NCBI GenBank assembly: GCA_013299105.1
Contig: JAAFJY010000001.1
Location: forward strand, 1 to 64,000
Reading direction: 5' to 3'
Source: Chitinophagales bacterium
GTDB lineage: Bacteria > Bacteroidota > Bacteroidia > Chitinophagales > Saprospiraceae
Length of the DNA: 64,000 nucleotides
The translations under genes were made by a program, and so were the position numbers. Shown here piece by piece: positions 35,285 through 43,923 of this stretch. The notes beneath the pieces were generated by a model that had not been told where the DNA came from, did not search any database, and worked only from the letters and a program-made list of their open reading frames with translations. Position 1 is the first letter of the stretch. Each line of letters opens with the position of its first letter.

Positions 35285-35941
35285 ATGGACTTCAACTTGT
35301 TTGACCTCAAACATACCTTGGTGGCTGAGTTTTTTACAGGCATCACCTATCCCTGGAAATTATTACCGATGTTGGAGGAGATCATCTTGTCCATTGGGCC
35401 TACCCTTCCAAGCCATTATCGCCAATGGAGTGAGTGCGTTTGGATTGCTGAAGATGTATTTGTGGAAAAAACGGCACTTATCCAAGGTCCGGCGATCATT
35501 GGGCCGGGCACCCAGTTGCGGCATGGCGCTTTTGTGCGCGAAAATGTAATCATTGGTAAAAATGCGGTGATTGGCAATTCAACCGAGTTGAAAAATGCCT
35601 TGCTTTTTGACGGTGTGCAGGTGCCACATTTCAACTATGTCGGCGATTCGATTTTGGGTTACAAGGCACACTTGGGGGCCGGAGCGATTGTGTCCAATTT
35701 CAAGTCGACTGAAGATGAGATCAAGGTCCTTTGGAAGGGGGAGAAAATTTCAAGCGGCCTGAACAAGTTGGGTGCCTTGCTCGGAGACCACGTTGAAGTG
35801 GGTTGTAATGCGGTGCTTTTTCCGGGGACTGTGGTGGGGAGAGGCAGTGTGATTTATCCTTTGTGCCCTGCTCGCGGCAATATTCCAGCGGAGCACACGC
35901 TCAAAAATGATGGGCAATTGTACCCAAGAAGGAAAGAATAA
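35285..35941 (+). CDS. Left-handed beta-helix (hexapeptide repeat) protein, GlmU C-domain-like
   Basis: 218 aa. Hexapeptide repeats from about residue 55 to 190 (VFVEKTALIQGPAIIGPGTQLRHGAFVRENVIIGKNAVIG; later VEVGCNAVLFPGTVVGRGSVIYP) build a left-handed beta-helix like the acetyltransferase half of GlmU. An N-terminal helical part (1-50) replaces the nucleotidyltransferase domain. Stand-alone proteins of this kind in Bacteroidota are labelled UDP-GlcNAc pyrophosphorylase-like or transferases; the N-terminal pyrophosphorylase motif is missing, so an acyltransferase or sugar-nucleotide-binding role is more likely. Confidence 0.8.
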   Translation: MDFNLFDLKHTLVAEFFTGITYPWKLLPMLEEIILSIGPTLPSHYRQWSECVWIAEDVFVEKTALIQGPAIIGPGTQLRHGAFVRENVIIGKNAVIGNSTELKNALLFDGVQVPHFNYVGDSILGYKAHLGAGAIVSNFKSTEDEIKVLWKGEKISSGLNKLGALLGDHVEVGCNAVLFPGTVVGRGSVIYPLCPARGNIPAEHTLKNDGQLYPRRKE

Positions 35942-36027
35942 GCTCAATTCAAGAAATCCACCGTATTTTTGCCAATAGTAAAGCCTGCTTCAAACAAATG
36001 GGCAAATCAACATGTATTTATGTATTT

Positions 36028-36152
36028 GAGCTAAAATAAGGTGGACATCTTTGTTTTTGAGGTTTAGCAAAAAAAGAACACAACTTCCTTCCAGTCAGTT
36101 GCTTATCTTTTTTCACTAAACCCAAATCTGCCCACCTTATTTTTTTACGCTC
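36028..36152 (+). repeat. Family C palindromic element, copy C1
   Basis: 125 bp, GAGC...GCTC, almost identical in the centre to C2 (a shared block of about 50 bp around CTTCCTTCCAGTCAGTTGCTT). The arms contain AAGGTGG and CCACCTT. It ends 37 bp upstream of the rhodanese start codon, in the same direction as that gene. The gap holds nothing else apart from a GGCAAATCAA region at 36000. Confidence 0.75.
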
Positions 36153-36189
36153 CATATTTCGGAAATTTTTTCCTAAAAAATCCTCAACG

Positions 36190-36498
36190 ATGGATATCAA
36201 CGTACAAGAACTGAAAGAAAAAATACAGCGCGGTGACGACTTTGTACTCATTGATGTGCGCGAGCCTTACGAGCATGAAGACTTCAATGTAGGCGGTCAA
36301 CTGATTCCATTGGGAACAGTAGAAAGCGCTGTAGCAAGCCTGGAAGACCACAAAGACGATGAAGTAGTGGTTTATTGCCGTTCAGGCAAGCGCAGTGCCA
36401 ATGCCCAGTACATTTTGCAATCCGCAGGCTTCAAAAACGTGCGCAACCTTGAAGGCGGCATGTTGGCGTGGATGGATGCTTATGGGATGACGAAGTAA
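36190..36498 (+). CDS. Single-domain rhodanese-like sulfurtransferase
   Basis: 102 aa with the catalytic loop CRSGKRS and the acidic DVREPYE after an N-terminal helix (QELKEKIQRG.DFVLIDVR). A persulfide forms on the loop cysteine; small cytoplasmic rhodaneses of this type carry sulfur from thiosulfate or other donors. Not in an operon: a family C element lies upstream and a bidirectional terminator downstream. Confidence 0.92.
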   Translation: MDINVQELKEKIQRGDDFVLIDVREPYEHEDFNVGGQLIPLGTVESAVASLEDHKDDEVVVYCRSGKRSANAQYILQSAGFKNVRNLEGGMLAWMDAYGMTK

Positions 36499-36512
36499 GT
36501 ACGGCTTCTCGG

Positions 36513-36560
36513 AAACACAAAAAGCGCAAAAACTGGTTTTTCTTGCGCTTTTTGTGTTTT
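36513..36560. terminator. Bidirectional terminator between rhodanese and glpF
   Basis: AAACACAAAAAGCGCAA and TTGCGCTTTTTGTGTTT give a stem of about 17 bp with an A-rich arm on one side and a T-rich arm on the other. It sits between convergent genes and can stop transcription both ways. Confidence 0.85.
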
Positions 36561-36575
36561 AGCCTTCAGCGCCCC

Positions 36576-37283
36576 TTACATGCTCCCCAAAATCAAGCCA
36601 CCGATGATTGCACCAATCAAAGGCCCCACCACGGGAATCCAGGCATACCCCCAATCGTTGCCTCCCTTGCCTGCAATGGGCAGGACCGCGTGGGCCAGGC
36701 GTGGGGCTAAATCGCGGGCTGGATTGATACCATATCCAGTAGAGCCTCCCAAAGAAAGACCGATGGCCCAAACCAAAACACCCACCAGTACGGGGGCCAG
36801 TCCAGAATTTGCCTCAGAATACAAAGCGTTGACGCCTACAATCAAAACCAGGGTACCAATGATCTCGCTGATCAAATTGCTACTGGTATGGCGAATGGCC
36901 GGGTCAGTGCCGAAAGCGGCGAGCTTTGCCCCTTGATCGGGGGTATGAGCCCAGTGAGGTAGGTATTGCAACCAAACGAGGCAGGCCCCAAGGAAAGCCC
37001 CAATCATTTGAGCGCCAATAAAAGGCCCCACATTACTGAAATCGCCACTGCTGACAGCCATGGCCACCGTCACAGCTGGATTGAGGTGAGCAGCCTGGCT
37101 GCCAAATTTTTGGGCTACAAAAACGCCCATGCATACGGCAAAAGCCCAGCCTGTAGTGATTACAATCCAGCCAGAAGAATTGCCTTTTGTTTTGTTCAGA
37201 ACTACGTTGGCTACTACGCCGTTGCCGAGTAAGATCAGCACCATCGTGCCCACGAGTTCGCCCAGGAAAGTAGATGTTTGCAT
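36576..37283 (-). CDS. glpF: Glycerol facilitator (aquaglyceroporin, MIP family)
   Basis: 235 aa, six helices plus two half-helices with NPA boxes at 68-70 (HLNPAVTV) and 187-189 (GINPARDLAPR). The Asp after NPAR is the mark of glycerol-conducting members, as opposed to strict water channels. It follows glpD by 57 bp, so glycerol uptake and glycerol-3-phosphate oxidation are co-transcribed. A glycerol kinase gene is not in the window. Confidence 0.92.
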   Translation of the reverse strand: MQTSTFLGELVGTMVLILLGNGVVANVVLNKTKGNSSGWIVITTGWAFAVCMGVFVAQKFGSQAAHLNPAVTVAMAVSSGDFSNVGPFIGAQMIGAFLGACLVWLQYLPHWAHTPDQGAKLAAFGTDPAIRHTSSNLISEIIGTLVLIVGVNALYSEANSGLAPVLVGVLVWAIGLSLGGSTGYGINPARDLAPRLAHAVLPIAGKGGNDWGYAWIPVVGPLIGAIIGGLILGSM

Positions 37284-37340
37284 GTGAAAAAGGTACTTGC
37301 TCCCTAATCGGGCGCATATGAAGGTAAAATGAACTTAAAG

Positions 37341-38972
37341 CTACTCCACTTTCCGCTGGAAACTGGCTATTTTTTTCCCGTATTCTACGATTGCGGCTTC
37401 TTTTTGCTGCTCGCTCCAACCCAGTTCAGCTGCCATCAGGTCCGCTACTTTGGGAATGAGGTCTTGTACGGCCTGCCAATCCATCATCTCCAGGCGCCAG
37501 CGGCGAGCCAACATGTCGCGCAAGGTCAGGGCCATTTCTTCGCGAACCGCATAAACCACCTCGGCTGCGATGAAAGGATACGAAGGGTGAAGGCGTTCGT
37601 TCCAAGCTTGGTTTTCTTGGATCAAAACAAGCAAGGCACGAGCTCTGGAACCGTATTTTGCTGCTAAATGCTGTGCAATATCTGCTGACAAGGACTTGTT
37701 TTGAACCAATTCCTGGCTCAAATTAGGATTATAGCCCTCCGCACCAGCAAGGGCTTGGTCTTGGGTTTTACAAAGGGCTTCGATAGCCAGGTGTCGGCAC
37801 ACTTCGTCAATCGCGTCTTGGGCCATTACCCGGTAAGTGGTCCATTTTCCTCCCAGCAAACTCAGGAGGCCACTTTTTTCATCCTGTTCCACCTCGTGGT
37901 CGCGCAAAAGGGCTTTGGTACTGCGATTGGGATCGGAAGCCACCAGTGGTCGAAGGCCGCCAAAGCCTGCCAATACTTGCTCGCGACCAACGGGCTTGGC
38001 CAAGTAACGGTTGAGGTTTTCGAGTAGAAAATCAGTTTCGTCGCTTTCCAATTCGGGCTCTTCTGCCGAATCGTAGGGTGTATCAGTAGTGCCCACCAGC
38101 AATTTCCCTTCCCAAGGCAGGGCGAAAATCACCCGGTCGTCGGTGGTTTTGGGAATCAAAAGCGCTGTTTCAGCGCTGCCCATGACCTCCAGTGGCAATA
38201 CGGCATGTACCCCTTTGCTGGGGCGAATGCGGGGCTCCAATTCCGCATTGGCCATCAGGCGCAATTGGTCCGCAGCCGGGCCAGCGCAATTGAGAAAAAC
38301 CCGGGCCCGGATTTCAAATTTTTCACCACTCATTTCGTCAGTCACCACCACACTTTGCAGGCGGCCTACTGGATCGTGTTGAAAAGCCTCGGCCTGCAAA
38401 TGATTGGCTACCACAGCTCCTTTTTCAGCCGCAGTTTTGGCCAACAACAAGCAATATCGCGCATCGTCAAAATGGCCGTCGTAGTACAAAACCGCACTGT
38501 GCAGCTTGGGATTGATGTTTTGGGCCCGCTTGATGACGGCTTTTCTGCTCAACCAGCGGCTTTTGGGCAGCGGATCTTTTTTGCCCGCAATCGCATCGTA
38601 AATGCGCAAGCCAATGGTGAAATACAAGCCCTCGAACCAAGAATAACAAGGCGTGAGTAAAGCCAGGGGCTTGGCCAAAAAAGGCGCGTTTTTGATCACG
38701 TTGTAGCGTTCTTCCAGGCCATGCCGCACTTGTTTGAGCTGACCAAAATCCATTTTTTTGAAGGCTTGCTCTAGGTAGCGCACCCCACCGTGGATCAGTT
38801 TGGTGGATTTGGAAGAAGTGGAGGCAGCAAAATCGTCTTTTTCGATCAAGGCTACATTGAGCCCGCGCAAGGCTGCATCGAGGGCACAACCTGCTCCTGA
38901 AGCTCCCGCACCGATGATGCAGAGGTCGAAAGTGACGGTTTTGAGTTTGGCTATGGACGCTGTTCGATTCAA
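37341..38972 (-). CDS. glpD: Aerobic glycerol-3-phosphate dehydrogenase
   Basis: 543 aa flavoprotein that oxidises glycerol-3-phosphate to dihydroxyacetone phosphate and feeds electrons to quinone at the membrane. The FAD motif GAGASGAG is at 21-28, then EKDDFAASTSSKSTKLIHGGVRYL, a DAO-superfamily hallmark, and GGKWTTYR near residue 370. The C-terminal part (about 400-543) is the GlpD cap domain. First gene of glpD-glpF. Confidence 0.95.
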   Translation of the reverse strand: MNRTASIAKLKTVTFDLCIIGAGASGAGCALDAALRGLNVALIEKDDFAASTSSKSTKLIHGGVRYLEQAFKKMDFGQLKQVRHGLEERYNVIKNAPFLAKPLALLTPCYSWFEGLYFTIGLRIYDAIAGKKDPLPKSRWLSRKAVIKRAQNINPKLHSAVLYYDGHFDDARYCLLLAKTAAEKGAVVANHLQAEAFQHDPVGRLQSVVVTDEMSGEKFEIRARVFLNCAGPAADQLRLMANAELEPRIRPSKGVHAVLPLEVMGSAETALLIPKTTDDRVIFALPWEGKLLVGTTDTPYDSAEEPELESDETDFLLENLNRYLAKPVGREQVLAGFGGLRPLVASDPNRSTKALLRDHEVEQDEKSGLLSLLGGKWTTYRVMAQDAIDEVCRHLAIEALCKTQDQALAGAEGYNPNLSQELVQNKSLSADIAQHLAAKYGSRARALLVLIQENQAWNERLHPSYPFIAAEVVYAVREEMALTLRDMLARRWRLEMMDWQAVQDLIPKVADLMAAELGWSEQQKEAAIVEYGKKIASFQRKVE

Positions 38973-39115
38973 AATCTCAGTGTTTGCAGCAAAATAGGGA
39001 GTTTCTGAGAATTTTATGGCAAGTAATGCGAATACTTTTGATCAGGTGGCACTCAGGTTTTGGTAAATTGATTGTTTAGTTTCGGTAAAAGTTTGGGTCG
39101 GTGCTTGCCAGACAC

Positions 39116-40537
39116 TCAATCATCAAACAATACATCCATCGTCAAATCATTTTGTACAATTGACCTTGCATATTCATTCTGTACCAAGCCAAAGGTAGTG
39201 AGCATCACCAGAAATACCGCTTTATTGGTCTTGGTTGCGGTTTTGAAGGCACCAATTTTATTCCGCAGATTGAGATCGTATGCTTTGGTGATTTCAAAAG
39301 CGTTGATGGAAAATTTTATTTCAAATAGGTTGATGACGCGGTCTTTTCGGTCAATGATCAAATCAATTTGTGCGCCACTTGTTTCACTGTCGCCTTTTTG
39401 CGACCAAATACTGGTTTCGCTGTAAACCCCTGTGATGCCCAATGCCTTTTTGATGTTTTTGACATGGTCCCAACAAATTTGTTCAAAAGCCAGACCAGAC
39501 CAGCTTCCTACGGAGGGGTCCGTGAGTCGATTGGTCCATTGTCCTGGCTCATATCTGCCTGCATTTTCAATGAATTTTAAGTAAAAAAGGGTGTAATAAT
39601 CGGCTATGGCATAAGTTTTTTTGCTTTTGTTGACCCCAAAGGGAGTGTAAGACTTCAAAAATCCACTGTCCTCCAATTCGTTCAACTTGAGTGTCAAATC
39701 ACCACTCGATTGTAGGTAGAACGATTTGACCAGGTTTTCACGGGTAGCTCTTGCCCCTAATTCATAGATTTTTCGCAACAATTGTTCATGTTTATCGGCA
39801 TTTTTGAACAAGGATGAAAAGATAAATTTGAATTCTGATTTCAACAAGCCCGTTTCTTCAAAGCAGATTTGCTCAATATTTTGGGCCATGCTGAGTCCTC
39901 TCTTTACTTGCTCGAGGTAGTAAGGAATTCCGCCCATGACCATGTAAAGGTTGGTGATTTGATAGCGGTCAAGGTGAATATTTTTCGACTTCAGGAAAAT
40001 TTCGGTTTCCTGAAGCGAAAAAGGCTCCACTTTGATGCGATGGGTTACTCGGTTGTACAAGCCACCTGTGTTGCGGATCAAAGCATGGATCATCCAGGAC
40101 GCTGCAGAACCGCAGACAATGAGCTTTAGCCCTGCTTGTGTACTTGCCCAACTGTTCCAGAAAAATTCTAAACCAGTTAGGAAATCCGACTTTTTGGTAT
40201 CAAACCAAGGTAATTCGTCGATGAAAATAACCCTGGGGCCAGACACTTTCATCAACTCCATTTGCAATAAATGAAAGGCATTGAGCCAGTTCTTGGGTGG
40301 CTTGTGTTCAGTATTGAAAGATTGGTTCAGAAAAACAGCGAACTGCCCCAGTTGGGTTTTGGTATCGCTATTGGCCAATCCGGTGGCATAAAATGAAAAC
40401 TGGTGCTGAAAAAATTCCTTTACTAAAAAAGTTTTACCCACGCGCCTCCGCCCATAAATCGCCACAAATGCAGGGCTATCCGACTCCATGATCTCGGCTA
40501 ATTTTTTCTTTTCAAAATCTCTTGCGATGACTTTCAT
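39116..40537 (-). CDS. AAA+ ATPase with C-terminal PD-(D/E)XK-like nuclease domain
   Basis: 473 aa. The N-terminal part has Walker A GRRRVGKT (29-36) and Walker B VIFIDELPW (103-111), as in archaeal-type ATPase_2/DUF234 proteins; a winged-helix part follows (about 260-330). The C-terminal region (about 345-473) matches the DUF234 nuclease-like end with IDLIIDRKDRVINLFEIKF, where D..IID....I.L.EIK is a PD-(D/E)XK core. Such genes are widespread accessory ATPases of unknown role. A paralogue lies at the right end of the window. Confidence 0.85.
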   Translation of the reverse strand: MKVIARDFEKKKLAEIMESDSPAFVAIYGRRRVGKTFLVKEFFQHQFSFYATGLANSDTKTQLGQFAVFLNQSFNTEHKPPKNWLNAFHLLQMELMKVSGPRVIFIDELPWFDTKKSDFLTGLEFFWNSWASTQAGLKLIVCGSAASWMIHALIRNTGGLYNRVTHRIKVEPFSLQETEIFLKSKNIHLDRYQITNLYMVMGGIPYYLEQVKRGLSMAQNIEQICFEETGLLKSEFKFIFSSLFKNADKHEQLLRKIYELGARATRENLVKSFYLQSSGDLTLKLNELEDSGFLKSYTPFGVNKSKKTYAIADYYTLFYLKFIENAGRYEPGQWTNRLTDPSVGSWSGLAFEQICWDHVKNIKKALGITGVYSETSIWSQKGDSETSGAQIDLIIDRKDRVINLFEIKFSINAFEITKAYDLNLRNKIGAFKTATKTNKAVFLVMLTTFGLVQNEYARSIVQNDLTMDVLFDD

Positions 40538-40542
40538 GCGCT

Positions 40543-40610
40543 ATTTTCTTCCAAAAATAAGATTTATTTTCTTTTTTGGCAAAAAATGAGGGTCATTTTC
40601 TTCCAAAAAT
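40543..40610 (-). promoter_or_regulatory. Promoter of the AAA+ ATPase gene with repeated 16-bp sites
   Basis: Minus-strand TTG (40580-40582), 20 bp, then TATTTTTG (40552-40559), about 15 bp before the ATG, so the transcript would be nearly leaderless. The 16-mer ATTTTCTTCCAAAAAT occurs at 40543-40558, over the promoter, and again at 40595-40610, 52 bp (five helical turns) away. This looks like a paired operator. Confidence 0.55.
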
Positions 40611-40714
40611 GGAATTTTTATCAAGTTTCGGCGAAAAATAAAGCTAACTTAAAACAGAATTACCTTAACCAGAAGCATGATAAATAGCCAAATCTAGACA
40701 AAACCCATTGCTTG

Positions 40715-42478
40715 CTATCCCACTTGTACGCCTCCTTTCAAGCCCGTTTCCTCCACCACCGTCAGCACCTCCAGCGCGCTGCTGTAGGTTTCTTGCATGG
40801 CTTCCGGGTTGGCTTTGCCAGCAAAAAGGGCCATTTCGCAGTTTTGTAACAGGCTCTCCAGGCGTTGCAAGAGGCCTGGATCGGCCTGGATTTCTTGCAT
40901 GCGTTCGCGGATTTTGCTGCGGCTGAGTTCGGCTTTGGGAATGTCTAATTTTTGGGCCAAAAAGCCCAGAATGGCTTTGGACACTTCGTCGTAGAAAGCA
41001 CGGCTGTCGCCAGTTTTGAGGTGAGAATCAGCTTGGTTGAGGTGGCTGAGGGCTACTTTGCGGGCATTCTTCTCACTTCTCAAAAGAGAAGTCAACGAAG
41101 CCCTTTGTGCACTGATGCGTTGGTACAAGACATAAGCGCCCAAGGCCATCAAAGGCAATAAAGTAACCAGCCAATACAAAGGTGAAGCCAACCAAGGCTC
41201 CCTTTGTCGCGATAAGCTGCTTACTTCTTTCATCCCCACCCCCGGGCCTGAAATGCCTTTTTTGCCATTGCCCTTGTTCTTGCCCTGCCGTACTTTGATG
41301 GTGTAGGAGTAATCGTTGAGGGTCACATATTCGCCACTTTGCACGTTGAAATACGAAAATTCGGGTCGCAGTTCGTATTCGCCTTTTTTGAGTGGCATGA
41401 TGAGGTATTCGATCGTTTTGCGGGCCACCCGAAGACCCTCGGTTTCACCGGCATCTTCTTCGATGATCCGGGGTTCGTATACTTCAAAGGCGTCCGAAAG
41501 ATTGAGTTGGGGTGGCTGCACCCTTTTCATGTCGCCATCGCCAGTGATGCTCATGCGCAAGGTGATGGCCTCGTCGGTGCTTACTTCAGTGCGGTTTAGC
41601 GAGGTATTGATATTGAACAGCCCCACCCCACCACTGAAACTAGCAGGAGCATTGGGCGGCAAGGGAATGACATTGACTTGCAAAGCTTCGGTGCGCATGG
41701 GCACTCGCTTGATTTCGGCACCCAATAAAGCGCTGAAACGATCTTCTTCTTGCCCCGGAACCGAATTGACAACCCCCAATTGCAGCAGCGCGGGCTCAAT
41801 GTTGAGAGTACCTGCTTTTTGGGGATACAAAGCCATGCTACGGATCACGCGGCTGTTGTAGCGGGCTCCATTGATGATTTCTTCGCGTACCCTTTGGTCG
41901 GGGCGTTGGATTTCTTCCACGTAAAAACCTACGTAATCGGATTCTTCTACAAAATTATAGTCCTCCACATTCACGCGGGTATATAGCTTGTAATCGAGCC
42001 TGATTTGCTGGCCTACGTATGCCTTGCTGGCGTTTACTTCAGCTTTCACAAACAGTTCAGCACCCTTTTTTCCAGGCGCTTTGGGTTTGCTTTTGATGCA
42101 GTCAATGCTCACCGGGTTGGAGCGGTAAGTCTGCTTACGCACCTGGATACTGGCTGGTGGAATGGTCAAACGCCCCAATTGCTTGGGTTGCAAAACGTAA
42201 GAAAAGCTCAGCTCGCTGCTTACATATCCGTTGATGATGGTGGTACTTTGACTGCGTGATGGTCCTTCGAGTACTACGAAGTTTTGGCCAAAATTGGGCG
42301 CACGAAAATTATCCCCTTCGCCATTGCTCAAAGTGAAAGTAATTTGAAAATAACCATCAATAAACACTTGCTGGGCATCGGCAAAGGCGCGGAACTCCAC
42401 TTGCTGGTGCTGGGCAAAAGACAAGAAGGGCACAAAAGAAAAAAGAAAAAAGAATCTACGCAGGTCTCTCACAAACAT
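40715..42478 (-). CDS. batD: BatD-like oxygen-tolerance protein
   Basis: 587 aa from ATG 42478 (a TTG at 42496 would add 6 residues). Signal peptide (about 1-22, ending LSFAQ), then several beta-sandwich repeats (VEFRAFADAQQVFIDGYFQITFTLSN, TTIINGYVSSELSFSYVLQP), a juxtamembrane linker, one transmembrane helix at about 440-460 (LVTLLPLMALGAYVLY) and a cytoplasmic helical tail. BatD is a periplasmic partner of the MoxR-DUF58-VWA envelope complex. Last gene of the locus. Confidence 0.85.
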   Translation of the reverse strand: MFVRDLRRFFFLFSFVPFLSFAQHQQVEFRAFADAQQVFIDGYFQITFTLSNGEGDNFRAPNFGQNFVVLEGPSRSQSTTIINGYVSSELSFSYVLQPKQLGRLTIPPASIQVRKQTYRSNPVSIDCIKSKPKAPGKKGAELFVKAEVNASKAYVGQQIRLDYKLYTRVNVEDYNFVEESDYVGFYVEEIQRPDQRVREEIINGARYNSRVIRSMALYPQKAGTLNIEPALLQLGVVNSVPGQEEDRFSALLGAEIKRVPMRTEALQVNVIPLPPNAPASFSGGVGLFNINTSLNRTEVSTDEAITLRMSITGDGDMKRVQPPQLNLSDAFEVYEPRIIEEDAGETEGLRVARKTIEYLIMPLKKGEYELRPEFSYFNVQSGEYVTLNDYSYTIKVRQGKNKGNGKKGISGPGVGMKEVSSLSRQREPWLASPLYWLVTLLPLMALGAYVLYQRISAQRASLTSLLRSEKNARKVALSHLNQADSHLKTGDSRAFYDEVSKAILGFLAQKLDIPKAELSRSKIRERMQEIQADPGLLQRLESLLQNCEMALFAGKANPEAMQETYSSALEVLTVVEETGLKGGVQVG

Positions 42479-42558
42479 TTCAAATTGGCTTTTCAACTAA
42501 AACACTACACTGGTTAATTGAAGGCTTAGAAAATCAAAGTCGAATCGAAGCCGATACT

Positions 42559-42590
42559 TTTCAACCCTTCAACATTCAACCCTTCAACTA
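42559..42590. repeat. TTCAACCC octamer array
   Basis: Units TTCAACCC, TTCAACA, TTCAACCC, TTCAAC lie between batD and the short BatD-like gene, touching the stop codon of the latter. Confidence 0.5.
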
Positions 42591-43124
42591 CAATTTAACA
42601 GTCTTGCGCTTTTTCTTGGGTTCTTCCACGGGTTTTTCGGGCGTTCCCCAATCGGGATTAAAAAAGCGCGGGCGCAAATCCATTTTAAAGTCGCCGAATG
42701 GATCGGCTTCTCCCGAATCGGGCTCAATTTTGATCCCGTCTGGATTGGGATGAACTTTGACTTGCAAAGGGCTGGTCTCCATCACTTTCCCTTTGACCTT
42801 GACTGAAGCAGCAGGGATCACATACTTCCCTACTTCGCGGGGTTTGAGGTAGAAAGTATAGGTAATACTCTGGCTCACTTTCCCATTGATCATCGACATG
42901 GACGACATGGTATTGGGCCCGCTGATGATTTCAAAATTGCCATCTAGTTCAGGGAAGTCAAACTCGGAGCCCTCGGCATTTTCCAGCACAAAACTCAGTT
43001 TCACCACATTGTCCATCAAAATGGAATCGGTGCTGATCAGGGCCTCAAAAGTTGCGTTTTGTTGGCCTTGTACGCTGAATATGCTGCAAACCAACACAGC
43101 AATCAGTAAAATAAGATTACGCAT
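42588..43124 (-). CDS. Short BatD-like protein (N-terminal domain only)
   Basis: 178 aa from ATG 43124. Signal peptide (1-20), then one BatD-type beta-sandwich (ALISTDSILMDNVVKLSFVLENAEGS, NTMSSMSMINGKVSQSITYTFYLKP, GKYVIPAASVKVKGK), which parallels the first domain of batD downstream. It stops before any transmembrane helix and ends in a basic tail (KKKRKTVKL). It is probably a second, truncated copy that arose by duplication within the locus; both could bind the same VWA partner. Confidence 0.8.
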   Translation of the reverse strand: MRNLILLIAVLVCSIFSVQGQQNATFEALISTDSILMDNVVKLSFVLENAEGSEFDFPELDGNFEIISGPNTMSSMSMINGKVSQSITYTFYLKPREVGKYVIPAASVKVKGKVMETSPLQVKVHPNPDGIKIEPDSGEADPFGDFKMDLRPRFFNPDWGTPEKPVEEPKKKRKTVKL

Positions 43125-43191
43125 TGCGAAGATTTTATGGTTCAACAATCGGGTTATATTCTCCTCAACCTCTCAACTCCACAACTAAAAC

Positions 43192-43923
43192 TCACCAATC
43201 TTTTTCATTCCGCCTTTGACCGGGCATCCGCTTGAGTTTGCCCTGAACCTTGCGTTCTTCCTGTTCCATGATGTTGAGCAGGTTTTCGGCCTCTTTGCGG
43301 TTTAGGTTTTTAGGGGCCTGGGCTTGTTGGGGGTTCTGTTGTTGTTGATTTTGCTGATTTTGGGACTGTTGTTGCTGGTTTTGCTGTTGTTGATTTTGTT
43401 GCTGCTGCTGTTGGTTTTGTTGGTTTTGTTGATTTTGGTTCTGGTTTTGGTCCTTGTTTTGGTCCTTGTTTTGCTGTTGCTGCTTTTGTTCCTGCTGTTT
43501 TTTGAGTTTTTGAGCCAGGGCTAGGTTTATTTTGGTTTCAGAGTCGTTGGAGTTGATGCGTAAGGCATTTTTGTAAGCCTCTATGCTTTTATCGAGTTGT
43601 TGGGTACGAAAATAAGCATTGCCCAGGTTGTGATAAGCCTGGCTTTTTTGGTAGTCTTCCTTGGCGTCTTTCAAGGCGCTGCGGTAGTGAGCCAAGGCTT
43701 CCTCGTAGCGGTTTTGCTTGTACAAGGTGTTTCCCAGGTTGTAATGACCTTGGCTGGTGTTGCGCTTGGCCAAAGACTTTCGATATGCATTTTCCGAATC
43801 CGGCAATTGCTTTTTCTCATACTGCTCGTCACCTTCGCGCAGCCAACGGTGCGAGGTTTGGCCCTTTAGCACAGCCACAAACATCCAAGATACTATAAAA
43901 ACCCAAATGCGCATTCGGTTCAT
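43192..43923 (-). CDS. batC: BatC-like TPR protein with Gln/Asn-rich tract
   Basis: 243 aa. Signal peptide (about 1-21), then three or four TPR repeats (residues 25-135, YNLGNTLYKQNRYEEALAHY, YHNLGNAYFRTQQLDKSIEAY). Residues 138-205 are almost only Q, N, K and D. The C-terminus (NRKEAENLLNIMEQEERKVQ) fits the conserved end of BatC. It begins inside the stop of batB (4-bp overlap, ATGA). The gene labelled BatE in other genomes is not seen. Confidence 0.85.
   Translation of the reverse strand: MNRMRIWVFIVSWMFVAVLKGQTSHRWLREGDEQYEKKQLPDSENAYRKSLAKRNTSQGHYNLGNTLYKQNRYEEALAHYRSALKDAKEDYQKSQAYHNLGNAYFRTQQLDKSIEAYKNALRINSNDSETKINLALAQKLKKQQEQKQQQQNKDQNKDQNQNQNQQNQQNQQQQQQNQQQQNQQQQSQNQQNQQQQNPQQAQAPKNLNRKEAENLLNIMEQEERKVQGKLKRMPGQRRNEKDW

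Noticed and set aside
43324-43524. Plus-strand hydrophobic peptide (mostly Leu and Val)
   Set aside because: It is the antisense of the Gln/Asn tract of BatC.
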